The translations under genes and the position numbers were made by a program. Below, one piece after another: positions 1 through 5,983 of a DNA stretch of 22,990 bases. Below the pieces are notes generated by a model. That model worked only from the letters and a program-made list of their open reading frames with translations, searched no databases and was not told the origin of the DNA. Source of the stretch: a virus; the IMG/VR virus record IMGVR_UViG_3300042991_000389, positions 1-22,990 of that record; one strand, 5' to 3'. Each line of letters opens with the position of its first letter. The stretch's first letter is position 1.

Positions 1-368
1 ACATCAAATCCTTTAATATAAAATCCACATAGACCCATTTGAGTTTCATTGGAAATTTTCATAAATAATTTATGTGCTCTATTAATTAAAACTTCCTCAT
101 CTTCATCATAATATGAAGTCATTTTAACACCATTTACTGCTGTTGCAACAGAAATACAAACTATTCTACCAAATTCTGGTATTAGTGGAGATTTATTTAG
201 ATAAACATCATTGGCATCTTCTTTCCAATCTAATATTTGAGAACTTTTTCTTTCTATTTTTCTCATAAAAAGTTCATATCCTCTAATATCATTCAACTTT
301 AAAGTTTCTAAATCTGCATACATACCTGCAGTTTCGATATCAAAATATACTAATTCTTTATAATCCAT
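1..368 (-). CDS. DEDD-family 3'-5' exonuclease, probable N-terminal part of a split family B DNA polymerase (truncated by window edge)
   Basis: The gene starts at an ATG at 366-368 and reads open to the window edge, giving the first 122 residues; the C-terminus lies outside. Near the N-terminus is VYFDIETAG, the Exo I motif of DEDD exonucleases with its Asp and Glu. At the truncated end is LCGFYIKGFDV, which fits Exo II (usually N/Y-x3-F/GxD). This is the pattern of the proofreading domain of family B polymerases and related stand-alone exonucleases. The plus-strand polymerase at 7277 lacks an exonuclease domain and motif A, so this gene may encode the missing half; this is inference, and a separate exonuclease is the alternative. 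The start overlaps the end of the small ORF upstream by 11 bases. Confidence 0.75.
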   Translation of the reverse strand, partial: MDYKELVYFDIETAGMYADLETLKLNDIRGYELFMRKIERKSSQILDWKEDANDVYLNKSPLIPEFGRIVCISVATAVNGVKMTSYYDEDEEVLINRAHKLFMKISNETQMGLCGFYIKGFD

Positions 369-578
369 TCTTGTTTATTATTTTTTTTAATTTAATTTTT
401 CTAATTTCAGAATCATTATAAAAAAGCTTATAAATTTTACTTTCCAAAAAAAAGTGACCATTTACATTGTATTCAAATTCTTCTTTTCCATTGCGTTTCA
501 CATTAGACACACTAATTAAAACTTCTCTAATTTTATAAAAATTATTTTTTTTAAACCGAAAAAATCTTTTTTACACAT
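358..578 (-). pseudogene. Small ORF in two frames, joined by a -1 shift at an A8 run
   Basis: An ATG at 576-578 opens a frame beginning MCKKDFFGLKK that stops after 20 codons. A second frame on the same strand stays open for about 70 codons to a TAA at 358-360, contains no ATG and looks coding (for example FYKIREVLISV and EFEYNVNGHFF). The two join in register if the ribosome slips back one base on the A8 run at 545-552, where the zero-frame codons read A_AAA_AAA. The joined product would be 73 residues and runs 11 bases into the start of the exonuclease gene. It could be a decayed gene, an indel error in the homopolymer, or genuine frameshifting. No function is recognised. Confidence 0.4.
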
Positions 579-625
579 TAAACGAACACCTTTTTTTAAC
601 ATTTTTAATTTTTATATTATTATAT

Positions 626-1033
626 TTATTTTTTATCCTGCAATTCGCCATTAATATAAACTGGTAAACTTTCATATTTTTCTAAAGTTTCAGCATCAAC
701 ATAAATAGACATTTCATCATCTAAATCTTTATTTAATTCTTCAATATCTTTTTGATTATGTTCACCTTTCATAAATTTAACCACATTTTCAAACTTACTA
801 ACATCTTCTGGTTTAATAATAAATTCATCAAATTCACCATATCTACTTCTATATCCAAAAATATACTTTATACCATATTTTAACCTAGTCCAAAAACCAA
901 ATGTGCGTAAATGCGTATGTATATACACCGTTCTATCTGTTACGTTACCTTCTTTATCAACATCTTCATCATATAAGAAAATAAATTGATGATCTGTTGA
1001 ATGACACTGACATATTATTAATTCTGTATCCAT
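626..1033 (-). CDS. Conserved-looking phage protein of unknown function
   Basis: A 135-residue protein starting MDTELIICQCHSTDHQ. It has a Cys-x-Cys-His cluster near the N-terminus, a mixed basic and aromatic middle (about residues 43-66, with FGFWTRLKYGIKYIFGY) and an acidic, probably helical C-terminal half. The CxCxS-x-HQ start followed by a WxRxxxGIKYIFGY stretch resembles small unannotated proteins I have seen in phages, but no function is known to me. The helix at 45-60 is amphipathic rather than a clear membrane span. The start is preceded by an A-rich leader with no Shine-Dalgarno sequence. It lies 30 bases downstream of the 66-residue gene on the same strand, so the two are probably co-transcribed. 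Confidence 0.8.
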   Translation of the reverse strand: MDTELIICQCHSTDHQFIFLYDEDVDKEGNVTDRTVYIHTHLRTFGFWTRLKYGIKYIFGYRSRYGEFDEFIIKPEDVSKFENVVKFMKGEHNQKDIEELNKDLDDEMSIYVDAETLEKYESLPVYINGELQDKK

Positions 1034-1063
1034 AATTTTTATATTTATTTTAAATTGTAATTT

Positions 1064-1264
1064 TTATTCCAAATAACATACGGTAATTATACCATTATCT
1101 AATTCAGCATTTATTCTATCTATCCTAAAATCCATTGTTATCATATATCTCTCTGAATCTTCTCTAACCACTCTAAATAAGAGACTTTCTTTTTCACAAA
1201 TTTCTCTACCACTTTTTTCGGTTTCACCTATTAACAAATCTATTATCTTTTGTTCTTTTTCCAT
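1064..1264 (-). CDS. Small acidic protein of unknown function
   Basis: A 66-residue ORF starting MEKEQKIIDLLIGE. It has a predicted N-terminal helix followed by alternating strand-like segments (LLFRVVRED, YMITMDFRID, GIITVCYLE), which suggests a small compact alpha/beta domain. No motif is recognised. It is the first gene of a short leftward unit and starts next to the divergent intergenic region shared with the primase gene. The codon and base composition match neighbouring real genes, and nothing else occupies the interval. Confidence 0.7.
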   Translation of the reverse strand: MEKEQKIIDLLIGETEKSGREICEKESLLFRVVREDSERYMITMDFRIDRINAELDNGIITVCYLE

Positions 1265-1278
1265 AATATTATAATTTA

Positions 1279-1316
1279 TTTAGTAATAATACTAGTAATA
1301 ATAATACTTTTTGTTT
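1279..1316. promoter_or_regulatory. Putative divergent promoter element upstream of primase
   Basis: The 111-base gap between divergent genes holds TTTAGTAATA at 1279-1288 and TACTTTTTGTTT at 1305-1316, with AGTAATAAT repeats between them. The same arrangement (TTTAGTAATA, then TACTTTTGTTT) occurs in the divergent region at 7141-7183. TACTTTTG fits the Bacteroidota sigma factor -7 element TAnnTTTG; the copy here has one extra T. No clear -33 element is seen. Confidence 0.35.
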
Positions 1317-1375
1317 AAAAATATCTATTAAACTTTTTTATATAAATATAATATAATTATCAGAAATAAAAAAAT

Positions 1376-2563
1376 ATGGCAATAGAATTAGATAAATTAT
1401 ACATAAAATCAAAGATACAAGATATATTAAATCATAATCACACAGAATCTCAAAAAAAAATAATTAAAGATTTTCCTGATAGATTAAACTTTGCTTGTCC
1501 CCTATGTGGAGACTCTTCTAAAACTGCTTCAAAAAAAAGAGGCAATTTATATCTCAAAAATATGCAATATGTATGTTTCAATGAATCAGAATGTTCTAGA
1601 TCATTCTTAAAATTACTTAAAACGTTCAATGTTGAAGTTGATTTACAGAAAAAACTTGATATTTATGATTATATAGACAATAATATTAAATGGAATAAAA
1701 AAGAGGATAATTTTGTAATTGATAAACTTGATAAATTAATAGATATAGATTATCTCACAGAATACCTAAATAGTCATCCAGAAACACAGTTTTCTAACTT
1801 TTCTACTGTTAAAAATAATTCGGCAGTATATCAGTACTTAAAATATGAAAGATTAATACACAACTTTGATAATATATACGAAGCAGATTTTTCAATAACA
1901 CCAAAATGGAAAGAAAAAGTAATGGTAATATTAAATAAATCTGGTAAAAAAGTATTAGGCTTACAAATTAGAAATTTAAAATCAGATGAAAAAAGAGTAT
2001 ATAAAATTTTTAATTTTGAAAAATTATATAATATAATACACCCAGAAGATCCACTTGATGAGATAGAAGCAGTTTCATATAATAAAATTTCAAATTTTTA
2101 TAATATATTAAATGTAAATTGGGACATACCAGTAACTATATTCGAAGGTTATTTAGATTCAATATTTTATCCTAATTCAATAGGTGCTATTGGTTTAAAT
2201 TCTATTGATGAAATGTCATTTTTAATGTCTGAAGATTTACTTTTACAATTCTTCTTTGATCAAGATTATGTTGGTATAAAAAAATCTTATAATATGTTAG
2301 AAAAGGGATATAAAGTCTTTTTATGGCAAAAATTAATTGAAAGATTGTTAAAAAATAAAAAAGATAAATATAGTGTAGAAAAACACTTATTAAAAGTTAA
2401 AGATTTAAATAAAATGGCACAAGAAATGAAAAATGATGATCCTTACAATCAACTTAAATTATATGATTATTTCTCGAATGATTTATTTGATAAATTATAT
2501 TTAAATTTTAATTCATATCCACACGATGAAAAAAAATTTAAAAATTATAATAAAAATAGATAA
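1376..2563 (+). CDS. DNA primase, DnaG / T4 gp61 type
   Basis: This 395-residue protein should synthesise RNA primers at the replication fork. The N-terminus carries a zinc-binding site: C41-P-L-C44 followed by C67 and C73, with CPLCGDSS resembling the CxxCG start of primase zinc ribbons. A TOPRIM fold follows: the Glu motif is TIFEGYLDSIF (E257) and the double-Asp motif is FFFDQDYVG (D295, D297). About 100 residues of C-terminal helical sequence come after it and may contact a helicase. A T4 gp61-type phage primase of about 340 residues is the nearest familiar match. The start is preceded by AAATAAAAAAAT with no Shine-Dalgarno sequence. It is followed by IF-3 after 48 bases on the same strand. 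Confidence 0.88.
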   Translation: MAIELDKLYIKSKIQDILNHNHTESQKKIIKDFPDRLNFACPLCGDSSKTASKKRGNLYLKNMQYVCFNESECSRSFLKLLKTFNVEVDLQKKLDIYDYIDNNIKWNKKEDNFVIDKLDKLIDIDYLTEYLNSHPETQFSNFSTVKNNSAVYQYLKYERLIHNFDNIYEADFSITPKWKEKVMVILNKSGKKVLGLQIRNLKSDEKRVYKIFNFEKLYNIIHPEDPLDEIEAVSYNKISNFYNILNVNWDIPVTIFEGYLDSIFYPNSIGAIGLNSIDEMSFLMSEDLLLQFFFDQDYVGIKKSYNMLEKGYKVFLWQKLIERLLKNKKDKYSVEKHLLKVKDLNKMAQEMKNDDPYNQLKLYDYFSNDLFDKLYLNFNSYPHDEKKFKNYNKNR

Positions 2564-2570
2564 TATATAT

Positions 2571-2578
2571 TATCTTTG
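2571..2578 (+). promoter_or_regulatory. Possible -7 promoter element upstream of IF-3
   Basis: TATCTTTG exactly fits the Bacteroidota -7 consensus TAnnTTTG and lies 33 bases before the IF-3 ATG, within the short primase/IF-3 gap. No TTTG-like -33 element is evident at the expected distance, so the support is partial. It would allow IF-3 to be expressed separately from primase. Confidence 0.3.
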
Positions 2579-2611
2579 TATAAAATAAAATTAAAAACAT
2601 AAAATATTAGA

Positions 2612-3136
2612 ATGAGACAAAAAGAAGCTGAACACAAAATTAATTACTTAATTAAATCATCAACTGTAAGATTGGTAGGAGATAACGTAGAAAACTGTGT
2701 TTCAGACACAAGAAAAGCTTTAAGCATAGCAAGAGAAATGGGTTTAGATTTAGTTGAAATTTCAAATAATGGTGGAATTTCTATTTGTAAAATTGTTGAT
2801 TACAATAAATTTCTTTTTGATAAAAAGAAAAAAGAAAAAGAACTCAAAAAGAAACAAAAAGAAAAACAATTTGACATTAAAGAAATCAGAATGACACCAA
2901 ATACTGATGATCACGATTTCAATTTTAAATTAAATCATGCTAAAAATTTCTTAAGTCACAACGATAAAGTTTTATTAACAGTATTCTTTAAAGGTAGAGA
3001 AATCACATATAAAGAAAAAGGTGAAATTATATTATTAAAATTTGCACAAGAATTAGAAGGAATTGGTATTGCTGAAAATTTACCAAAATTAGAAGGTAAA
3101 AAAATGGTGATGACTATAAAGCCAATTAAAAAATAA
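2612..3136 (+). CDS. infC: Translation initiation factor IF-3 (phage-borne, full length)
   Basis: At 174 residues it matches bacterial IF-3 (about 180) over both domains. The N-terminal domain shows INYLIKSSTVRLVGDN and GLDLVEISNN, then CKIVDYNKFLFDKKKK, the usual CKIxDYxKF sequence leading into the basic linker. The C-terminal domain shows KEIRMTPNTDDHDFNFKL, VFFKGREITYKEKGE and PKLEGKKMVM, the hallmark segments that bind the 30S platform and monitor initiator tRNA pairing. The DDHDxNFKLxHAKxFL and VFFKGR wording is typical of Bacteroidota IF-3, suggesting capture from that kind of host. The start is an ordinary ATG; bacterial infC normally uses AUU for autoregulation. A stop at 2600-2602 precedes it in frame. 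Confidence 0.95.
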   Translation: MRQKEAEHKINYLIKSSTVRLVGDNVENCVSDTRKALSIAREMGLDLVEISNNGGISICKIVDYNKFLFDKKKKEKELKKKQKEKQFDIKEIRMTPNTDDHDFNFKLNHAKNFLSHNDKVLLTVFFKGREITYKEKGEIILLKFAQELEGIGIAENLPKLEGKKMVMTIKPIKK

Positions 3137-3162
3137 TAATTAAATTTATTATTAATTATTAT
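3133..3162. terminator. AT-only inverted repeat between convergent genes
   Basis: ATAATAATTAA at 3133-3143 and its exact reverse complement TTAATTATTAT at 3152-3162 flank an 8-base loop at the convergent ends of IF-3 and the 84-residue gene. The 11-base-pair stem has no G or C, so it would be a weak terminator at best and could be a chance product of the composition. Confidence 0.3.
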
Positions 3163-3406
3163 GCTTATTATAATATTTACTTACTGTATAATTAAACCAA
3201 TTTCTAACAACCAGATTTGACTCAATTGTATATAATAAAAGAGATTTTAATTTATTTAAAAAATCAAATGTTAATTGATTTTGAAACATTACATTAGAAA
3301 ACGTAGTTCTAATTAAACCATCCTCATAATCAAAACCAGAATTTATTTTATCATTCATGTGTTTTAATTCGTACAACTCTTTTACTTGCATATCTCTTTC
3401 TATCAT
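3152..3406 (-). CDS. Small protein of unknown function
   Basis: An 84-residue ORF starting MIERDMQVKELYELKHM, the last gene of the leftward cluster 3152-5914. Its start overlaps the stop of the upstream gene as TAATG, a layout that implies translational coupling. The sequence is helical and moderately hydrophobic (FDFLNKLKSLLLYTIESNLVV) with no motif I recognise. Unlike its upstream neighbours it has neither the MKxIKxF start nor the KKYNI end. Plus-strand ORFs in the same interval are poor in charged residues and look like shadows. Confidence 0.65.
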   Translation of the reverse strand: MIERDMQVKELYELKHMNDKINSGFDYEDGLIRTTFSNVMFQNQLTFDFLNKLKSLLLYTIESNLVVRNWFNYTVSKYYNKHNN

Positions 3407-3425
3407 TATATATTATATTTTTTTG
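3406..3425 (-). repeat. 20-base gene-end repeat, copy 1
   Basis: On the minus strand it reads CAAAAAAATATAATATATAA. It encodes the KKYNI stop end of the 103-residue gene and runs into the ATG of the next gene as TAATG. Related copies lie at 3717-3736 and 4761-4780, with 18 of 20 positions identical in all three. Confidence 0.7.
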
Positions 3426-3717
3426 CTGCTTTATTTATTGGTGCACCATTCCACTTATTTAAAAGTGCTTCAAAACTATCTATTATATCTAAAACATCAT
3501 TATCTACTGGTCCATATGTTTCCATCTTATCATTTATATCTGATAATCTATTTTTCATTTCAATTAATTCAGGAATAAATTTTTCTAATTGTTCATGTAT
3601 ATAGTGATATTTATTATTATTACTAAATGCTGAATTAGGCAAATCTTCAAATTGTTGATCAGTATATATTTTACCTTTTTCATCGTAATAATATTCAAAA
3701 CGTTTAATATTTTTCAT
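3406..3717 (-). CDS. Small cluster protein with MKNIKRFE start and KKYNI end, unknown function
   Basis: A 103-residue ORF, helical in the middle (YIHEQLEKFIPELIEMKNRLSDINDKME, in parts), ending INKAAKKYNI. The start MKNIKRFEYYY belongs to a set of similar N-termini in this cluster, and the end KKYNI is shared with the genes ending at 3717 and 4761. The start overlaps the preceding stop as TAATG and the end overlaps the next start in the same way, so translation is probably coupled along the operon. The N-terminal peptide resembles the capsid-targeting sequence of T4 internal proteins (MKTYQEFIAE), which suggests a packaged protein; this is inference. Confidence 0.72.
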   Translation of the reverse strand: MKNIKRFEYYYDEKGKIYTDQQFEDLPNSAFSNNNKYHYIHEQLEKFIPELIEMKNRLSDINDKMETYGPVDNDVLDIIDSFEALLNKWNGAPINKAAKKYNI

Positions 3718-3736
3718 TATATGTTATATTTTTTTG
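3717..3736 (-). repeat. 20-base gene-end repeat, copy 2
   Basis: On the minus strand it reads CAAAAAAATATAACATATAA. It encodes the KKYNI stop end of the 116-residue gene and overlaps the ATG of the 103-residue gene as TAATG. Confidence 0.7.
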
Positions 3737-4067
3737 AATCAATTTCTAATAACAATTTTTCCAATTCATCATTTGTAACATCAATATAAAATGATGATAC
3801 AACTTCACCATTATCATTATATAATTGTAATACAAATTGCAACTCATCTTTAGTATAACCAATATGTGTTAATGATAAAAATTCATAATTTATACCACCA
3901 TAAGGAACATCACCATAATTAGGCTCGTAATCATCATCTTTAGCTAATTTTCTATATATTTCAATAATATATGGTTCTACTAATTGTATAAATTTTACAT
4001 AATCTACTATCATATTTCTAATAGATGTTACTGTATAATTATTTTCAAATAATTTTAAATAATTCAT
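3717..4067 (-). CDS. Small cluster protein with MNYLKLFE start and KKYNI end, unknown function
   Basis: A 116-residue acidic ORF. The start MNYLKLFENNY contains LFE, which fits the (L/I)xE cleavage pattern of T4-type prohead protease, and the end is DSKKYNI. The body has helical and strand segments (MIVDYVKFIQLVEPYIIEIY; LQFVLQLYNDNGEVVSSFY) with no recognised family. The start overlaps the TGA of the 176-residue gene upstream as ATGA, and the stop overlaps the next start as TAATG. The operon position and shared terminal peptides tie it to the genes at 3406 and 4761, although the middles are not alike. Confidence 0.75.
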   Translation of the reverse strand: MNYLKLFENNYTVTSIRNMIVDYVKFIQLVEPYIIEIYRKLAKDDDYEPNYGDVPYGGINYEFLSLTHIGYTKDELQFVLQLYNDNGEVVSSFYIDVTNDELEKLLLEIDSKKYNI

Positions 4068-4594
4068 TTTAATTTATCCTTTTTATCACTCCAAATATAA
4101 TATCCATTATACTCATTTTCATATGTCATATTTCCCAAAGTTGATATCACATTCAATGTAGTATCAAACGTAATAGTTTGTTGAAATGCAAATTTTACAG
4201 CATCTTTATCAATAAAAGTTAACGGCTTAACTTTAATACCAAAAATATCTAATGAATCTGGTATATCACCATAAAACTCTGACATGGCAAATGTTACCAA
4301 ATTTTCTCTTATATTTTCAACATCTTCTTTATCAAAGATGTGACACTTAAATACAACTCTTTCTGTACCAAGTATATCTCCTGACATATCATTAACCTTA
4401 TATAAATGTTTTCTTTTATCCGTAATATCAATATATTGTTCATATGTTTTATAATAATCAATCATCATTTTTGTATATTTTGGTCCTGCTAATTTTATAT
4501 TATAAAAAAACTCATCTAACTTAACATTAGGAATTTGAAACTCATTTAATGGTGTCCATTCTGTAAATTTTGTAATATTTAATGTTTCTTTCAT
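4064..4594 (-). CDS. Cluster protein of unknown function
   Basis: A 176-residue ORF starting MKETLNITKFTEWTPLNEF, a longer variant of the cluster's N-terminal theme with KFTE and LNE matching (L/I/F)xE. The body looks like a soluble alpha/beta domain (RVVFKCHIFDKEDVENIREN; DIFGIKVKPLTFIDKDAV) and it ends KKDKLK, without the KYNI tail. The start has the leader AAAATAAATAAAAATAAA, a clear example of the A-rich, Shine-Dalgarno-free starts in this window. The stop overlaps the next gene as ATGA. No homologue is recognised. Confidence 0.75.
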   Translation of the reverse strand: MKETLNITKFTEWTPLNEFQIPNVKLDEFFYNIKLAGPKYTKMMIDYYKTYEQYIDITDKRKHLYKVNDMSGDILGTERVVFKCHIFDKEDVENIRENLVTFAMSEFYGDIPDSLDIFGIKVKPLTFIDKDAVKFAFQQTITFDTTLNVISTLGNMTYENEYNGYYIWSDKKDKLK

Positions 4595-4610
4595 TTTATT
4601 TTTATTTATT

Positions 4611-4736
4611 TTAAACTGTTTCTATATTTTCATATAAAATTCCAATATCATAACTATATGGAATCTCTTCAAGTATTAAGTTATGAATTAAAATTTTATA
4701 TTTTTGCTCTGGCTCTGTTTGGTCATTATCTTCCAC
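4611..4736 (-). CDS. Possible 41-residue protein with a non-ATG start
   Basis: Between two cluster genes a frame reads from a GTG at 4734-4736 (VEDNDQTEPEQKYKILIHN) to a TAA at 4611-4613. No ATG is available in this frame; an in-frame ATT at 4740-4742 sits directly after an A-rich leader like those of neighbouring ATG genes, so ATT could be the start or the remnant of one. The composition looks coding (acidic start, then helical ILIHNLILEEI). The order and strand match the operon. It could be a real mini-gene or a fragment that lost its start. Confidence 0.38.
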   Translation of the reverse strand: MEDNDQTEPEQKYKILIHNLILEEIPYSYDIGILYENIETV

Positions 4737-4760
4737 TTTAATTTTTTATTTTTATAATAG

Positions 4761-4780
4761 TTAAATATTATATTTTTTTG
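4761..4780 (-). repeat. 20-base gene-end repeat, copy 3
   Basis: On the minus strand it reads CAAAAAAATATAATATTTAA and encodes the KKYNI stop end of the 119-residue gene. Here no gene starts at the stop; the next possible start lies about 20 bases on. Confidence 0.7.
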
Positions 4781-5120
4781 ATTCTAATCTAGTTTGCATC
4801 CAATCCTCAAATTCAACAGTCTCTATTTTACCCATAAAATATTCAAATTCAACTTCTCCATATATATTCGAAACTTCATTATAACTTTCCTTTAAAGCAT
4901 CCAAATTATTAAAATCAACATCTTCTTCAAAATCTTCAAAAGAGTCTGAATTATTACGTTCTAAAATCTCATATATTTTATAAACTAAAAATTTACAAGC
5001 ATTCTGATATGTATCTAATATATAAACATAATCTTCACCATATGGATTTTTTTCAAGGAATAAAAAAAACGCATCATGACTATCAGTACTAGAGTTTTCG
5101 TTAAATTTTTGTATTTTCAT
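4761..5120 (-). CDS. Small acidic cluster protein with MKIQKFNE start and KKYNI end, unknown function
   Basis: A 119-residue, strongly acidic ORF (DSFEDFEEDVDFNNLDALKE in the middle). The start MKIQKFNENSS carries FNE, compatible with prohead-protease-like cleavage, and the end RLESKKYNI is the shared cluster tail. The start overlaps the upstream stop as TAATG, so it is coupled to the 264-residue gene. High acidity together with a capsid-targeting-like N-terminus would suit an internal or scaffold-associated protein, but that is inference. Confidence 0.74.
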   Translation of the reverse strand: MKIQKFNENSSTDSHDAFFLFLEKNPYGEDYVYILDTYQNACKFLVYKIYEILERNNSDSFEDFEEDVDFNNLDALKESYNEVSNIYGEVEFEYFMGKIETVEFEDWMQTRLESKKYNI

Positions 5121-5914
5121 TATTTATTTTTATCTTCATTATCTTTTTTTATTGCCTCTATTAAACCATTTATATCTTCTTCTGTTATAGGAATAGGTTC
5201 AGTAAATTCATATTCTTCCTCTCCAATATCAGTAAATTCAACTCTTGGTCTTGTAGAATATCTTAAAAAAGAACTAGGTACAAAATTTGTCCAAAATATA
5301 GTTTTATTTCGTTTATCTATTTTTATAGTAACTTCATCTATACTAAAAATATAATAAAGAAAATTTTCAGAAAATACTATATCTTTTTCATTTTTAATTG
5401 CAATTCTTATATAATTAATTAAACTCATAAGCTTTGAATAGTCGCTTTTTCTTTTTTTCTCATCATTTATTTCATCTTGTGTCATTTTTGAATATCGTCT
5501 ATTTTTAATAAATCCTTTAATAAATTTTAATAAAAAATATGCAGCGCCAATACTTAATAGCCAAGAAAATTCTTCATTAATTTTATATGAATTAAATTCT
5601 TTGATATGCTTCATTTTTTTTTCTTTCTTTTTTATTTGTTTGTTTTTATACTCTTCATCTTTCTCTTTAGCTATAAAATCATCCAAAATTTCGTTCAAAG
5701 TATTTCTAACAACTTTATTATATTCATCTTCGTCTTTAACTAAATTAATACCTTTGTTTTTAATATCTTCTAATATATCTTTAAATCTTTTTTCATTTTT
5801 ATAATACTTTTTAAGAGATTTAGCATTAGCACCCTTTTTAATATAAAATCTAATTATAGGATATAACTCTTTAAAAATATCAGATTTTGCTTGTTTTATA
5901 ATATTATTTTCCAT
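5120..5914 (-). CDS. 264-residue ORF with internal MKHIKEF start and one membrane segment
   Basis: First gene of the leftward cluster. Residues 1-100 are highly charged and helical, ending in a lysine-rich run (NKQIKKKEKK). Residue 101 is a methionine beginning MKHIKEFNSYKINEE, the same N-terminal theme as the neighbouring proteins, and it is preceded by AAAAAAGAAAGAAAAAAAA-like sequence resembling this genome's start leaders. Residues about 118-136 (WLLSIGAAYFLLKFIKGFI) form a hydrophobic, probably membrane, segment followed by basic residues. The rest is soluble and ends acidic. Either this is one protein with an internal signal, or a second 164-residue product starts at 5612-5614, or two genes have fused. 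No function is recognised. Confidence 0.72.
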   Translation of the reverse strand: MENNIIKQAKSDIFKELYPIIRFYIKKGANAKSLKKYYKNEKRFKDILEDIKNKGINLVKDEDEYNKVVRNTLNEILDDFIAKEKDEEYKNKQIKKKEKKMKHIKEFNSYKINEEFSWLLSIGAAYFLLKFIKGFIKNRRYSKMTQDEINDEKKRKSDYSKLMSLINYIRIAIKNEKDIVFSENFLYYIFSIDEVTIKIDKRNKTIFWTNFVPSSFLRYSTRPRVEFTDIGEEEYEFTEPIPITEEDINGLIEAIKKDNEDKNK

Positions 5915-5983
5915 ATACTTATATATAATTTTAAAAAATTCAAAATATCATTTTTATATATATTAATAAACGAAAAATAAATA

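Noticed and set aside
1341-1348. TATAAATA upstream of primase as a T4 late promoter
   Set aside because: The word is expected often in such AT-rich DNA, and primase is not a late gene; no matching copies stand out before the structural genes.
3357-3604. Two plus-strand ORFs of about 72 residues
   Set aside because: Both overlap minus-strand operon genes with TAATG coupling, have hydrophobic Ser/Tyr/Leu-rich shadow composition and overlap each other.
5076-5804. Plus-strand ORFs opposite the 119- and 264-residue genes
   Set aside because: Ser/Phe/Leu-rich shadow composition and no leader or motif.
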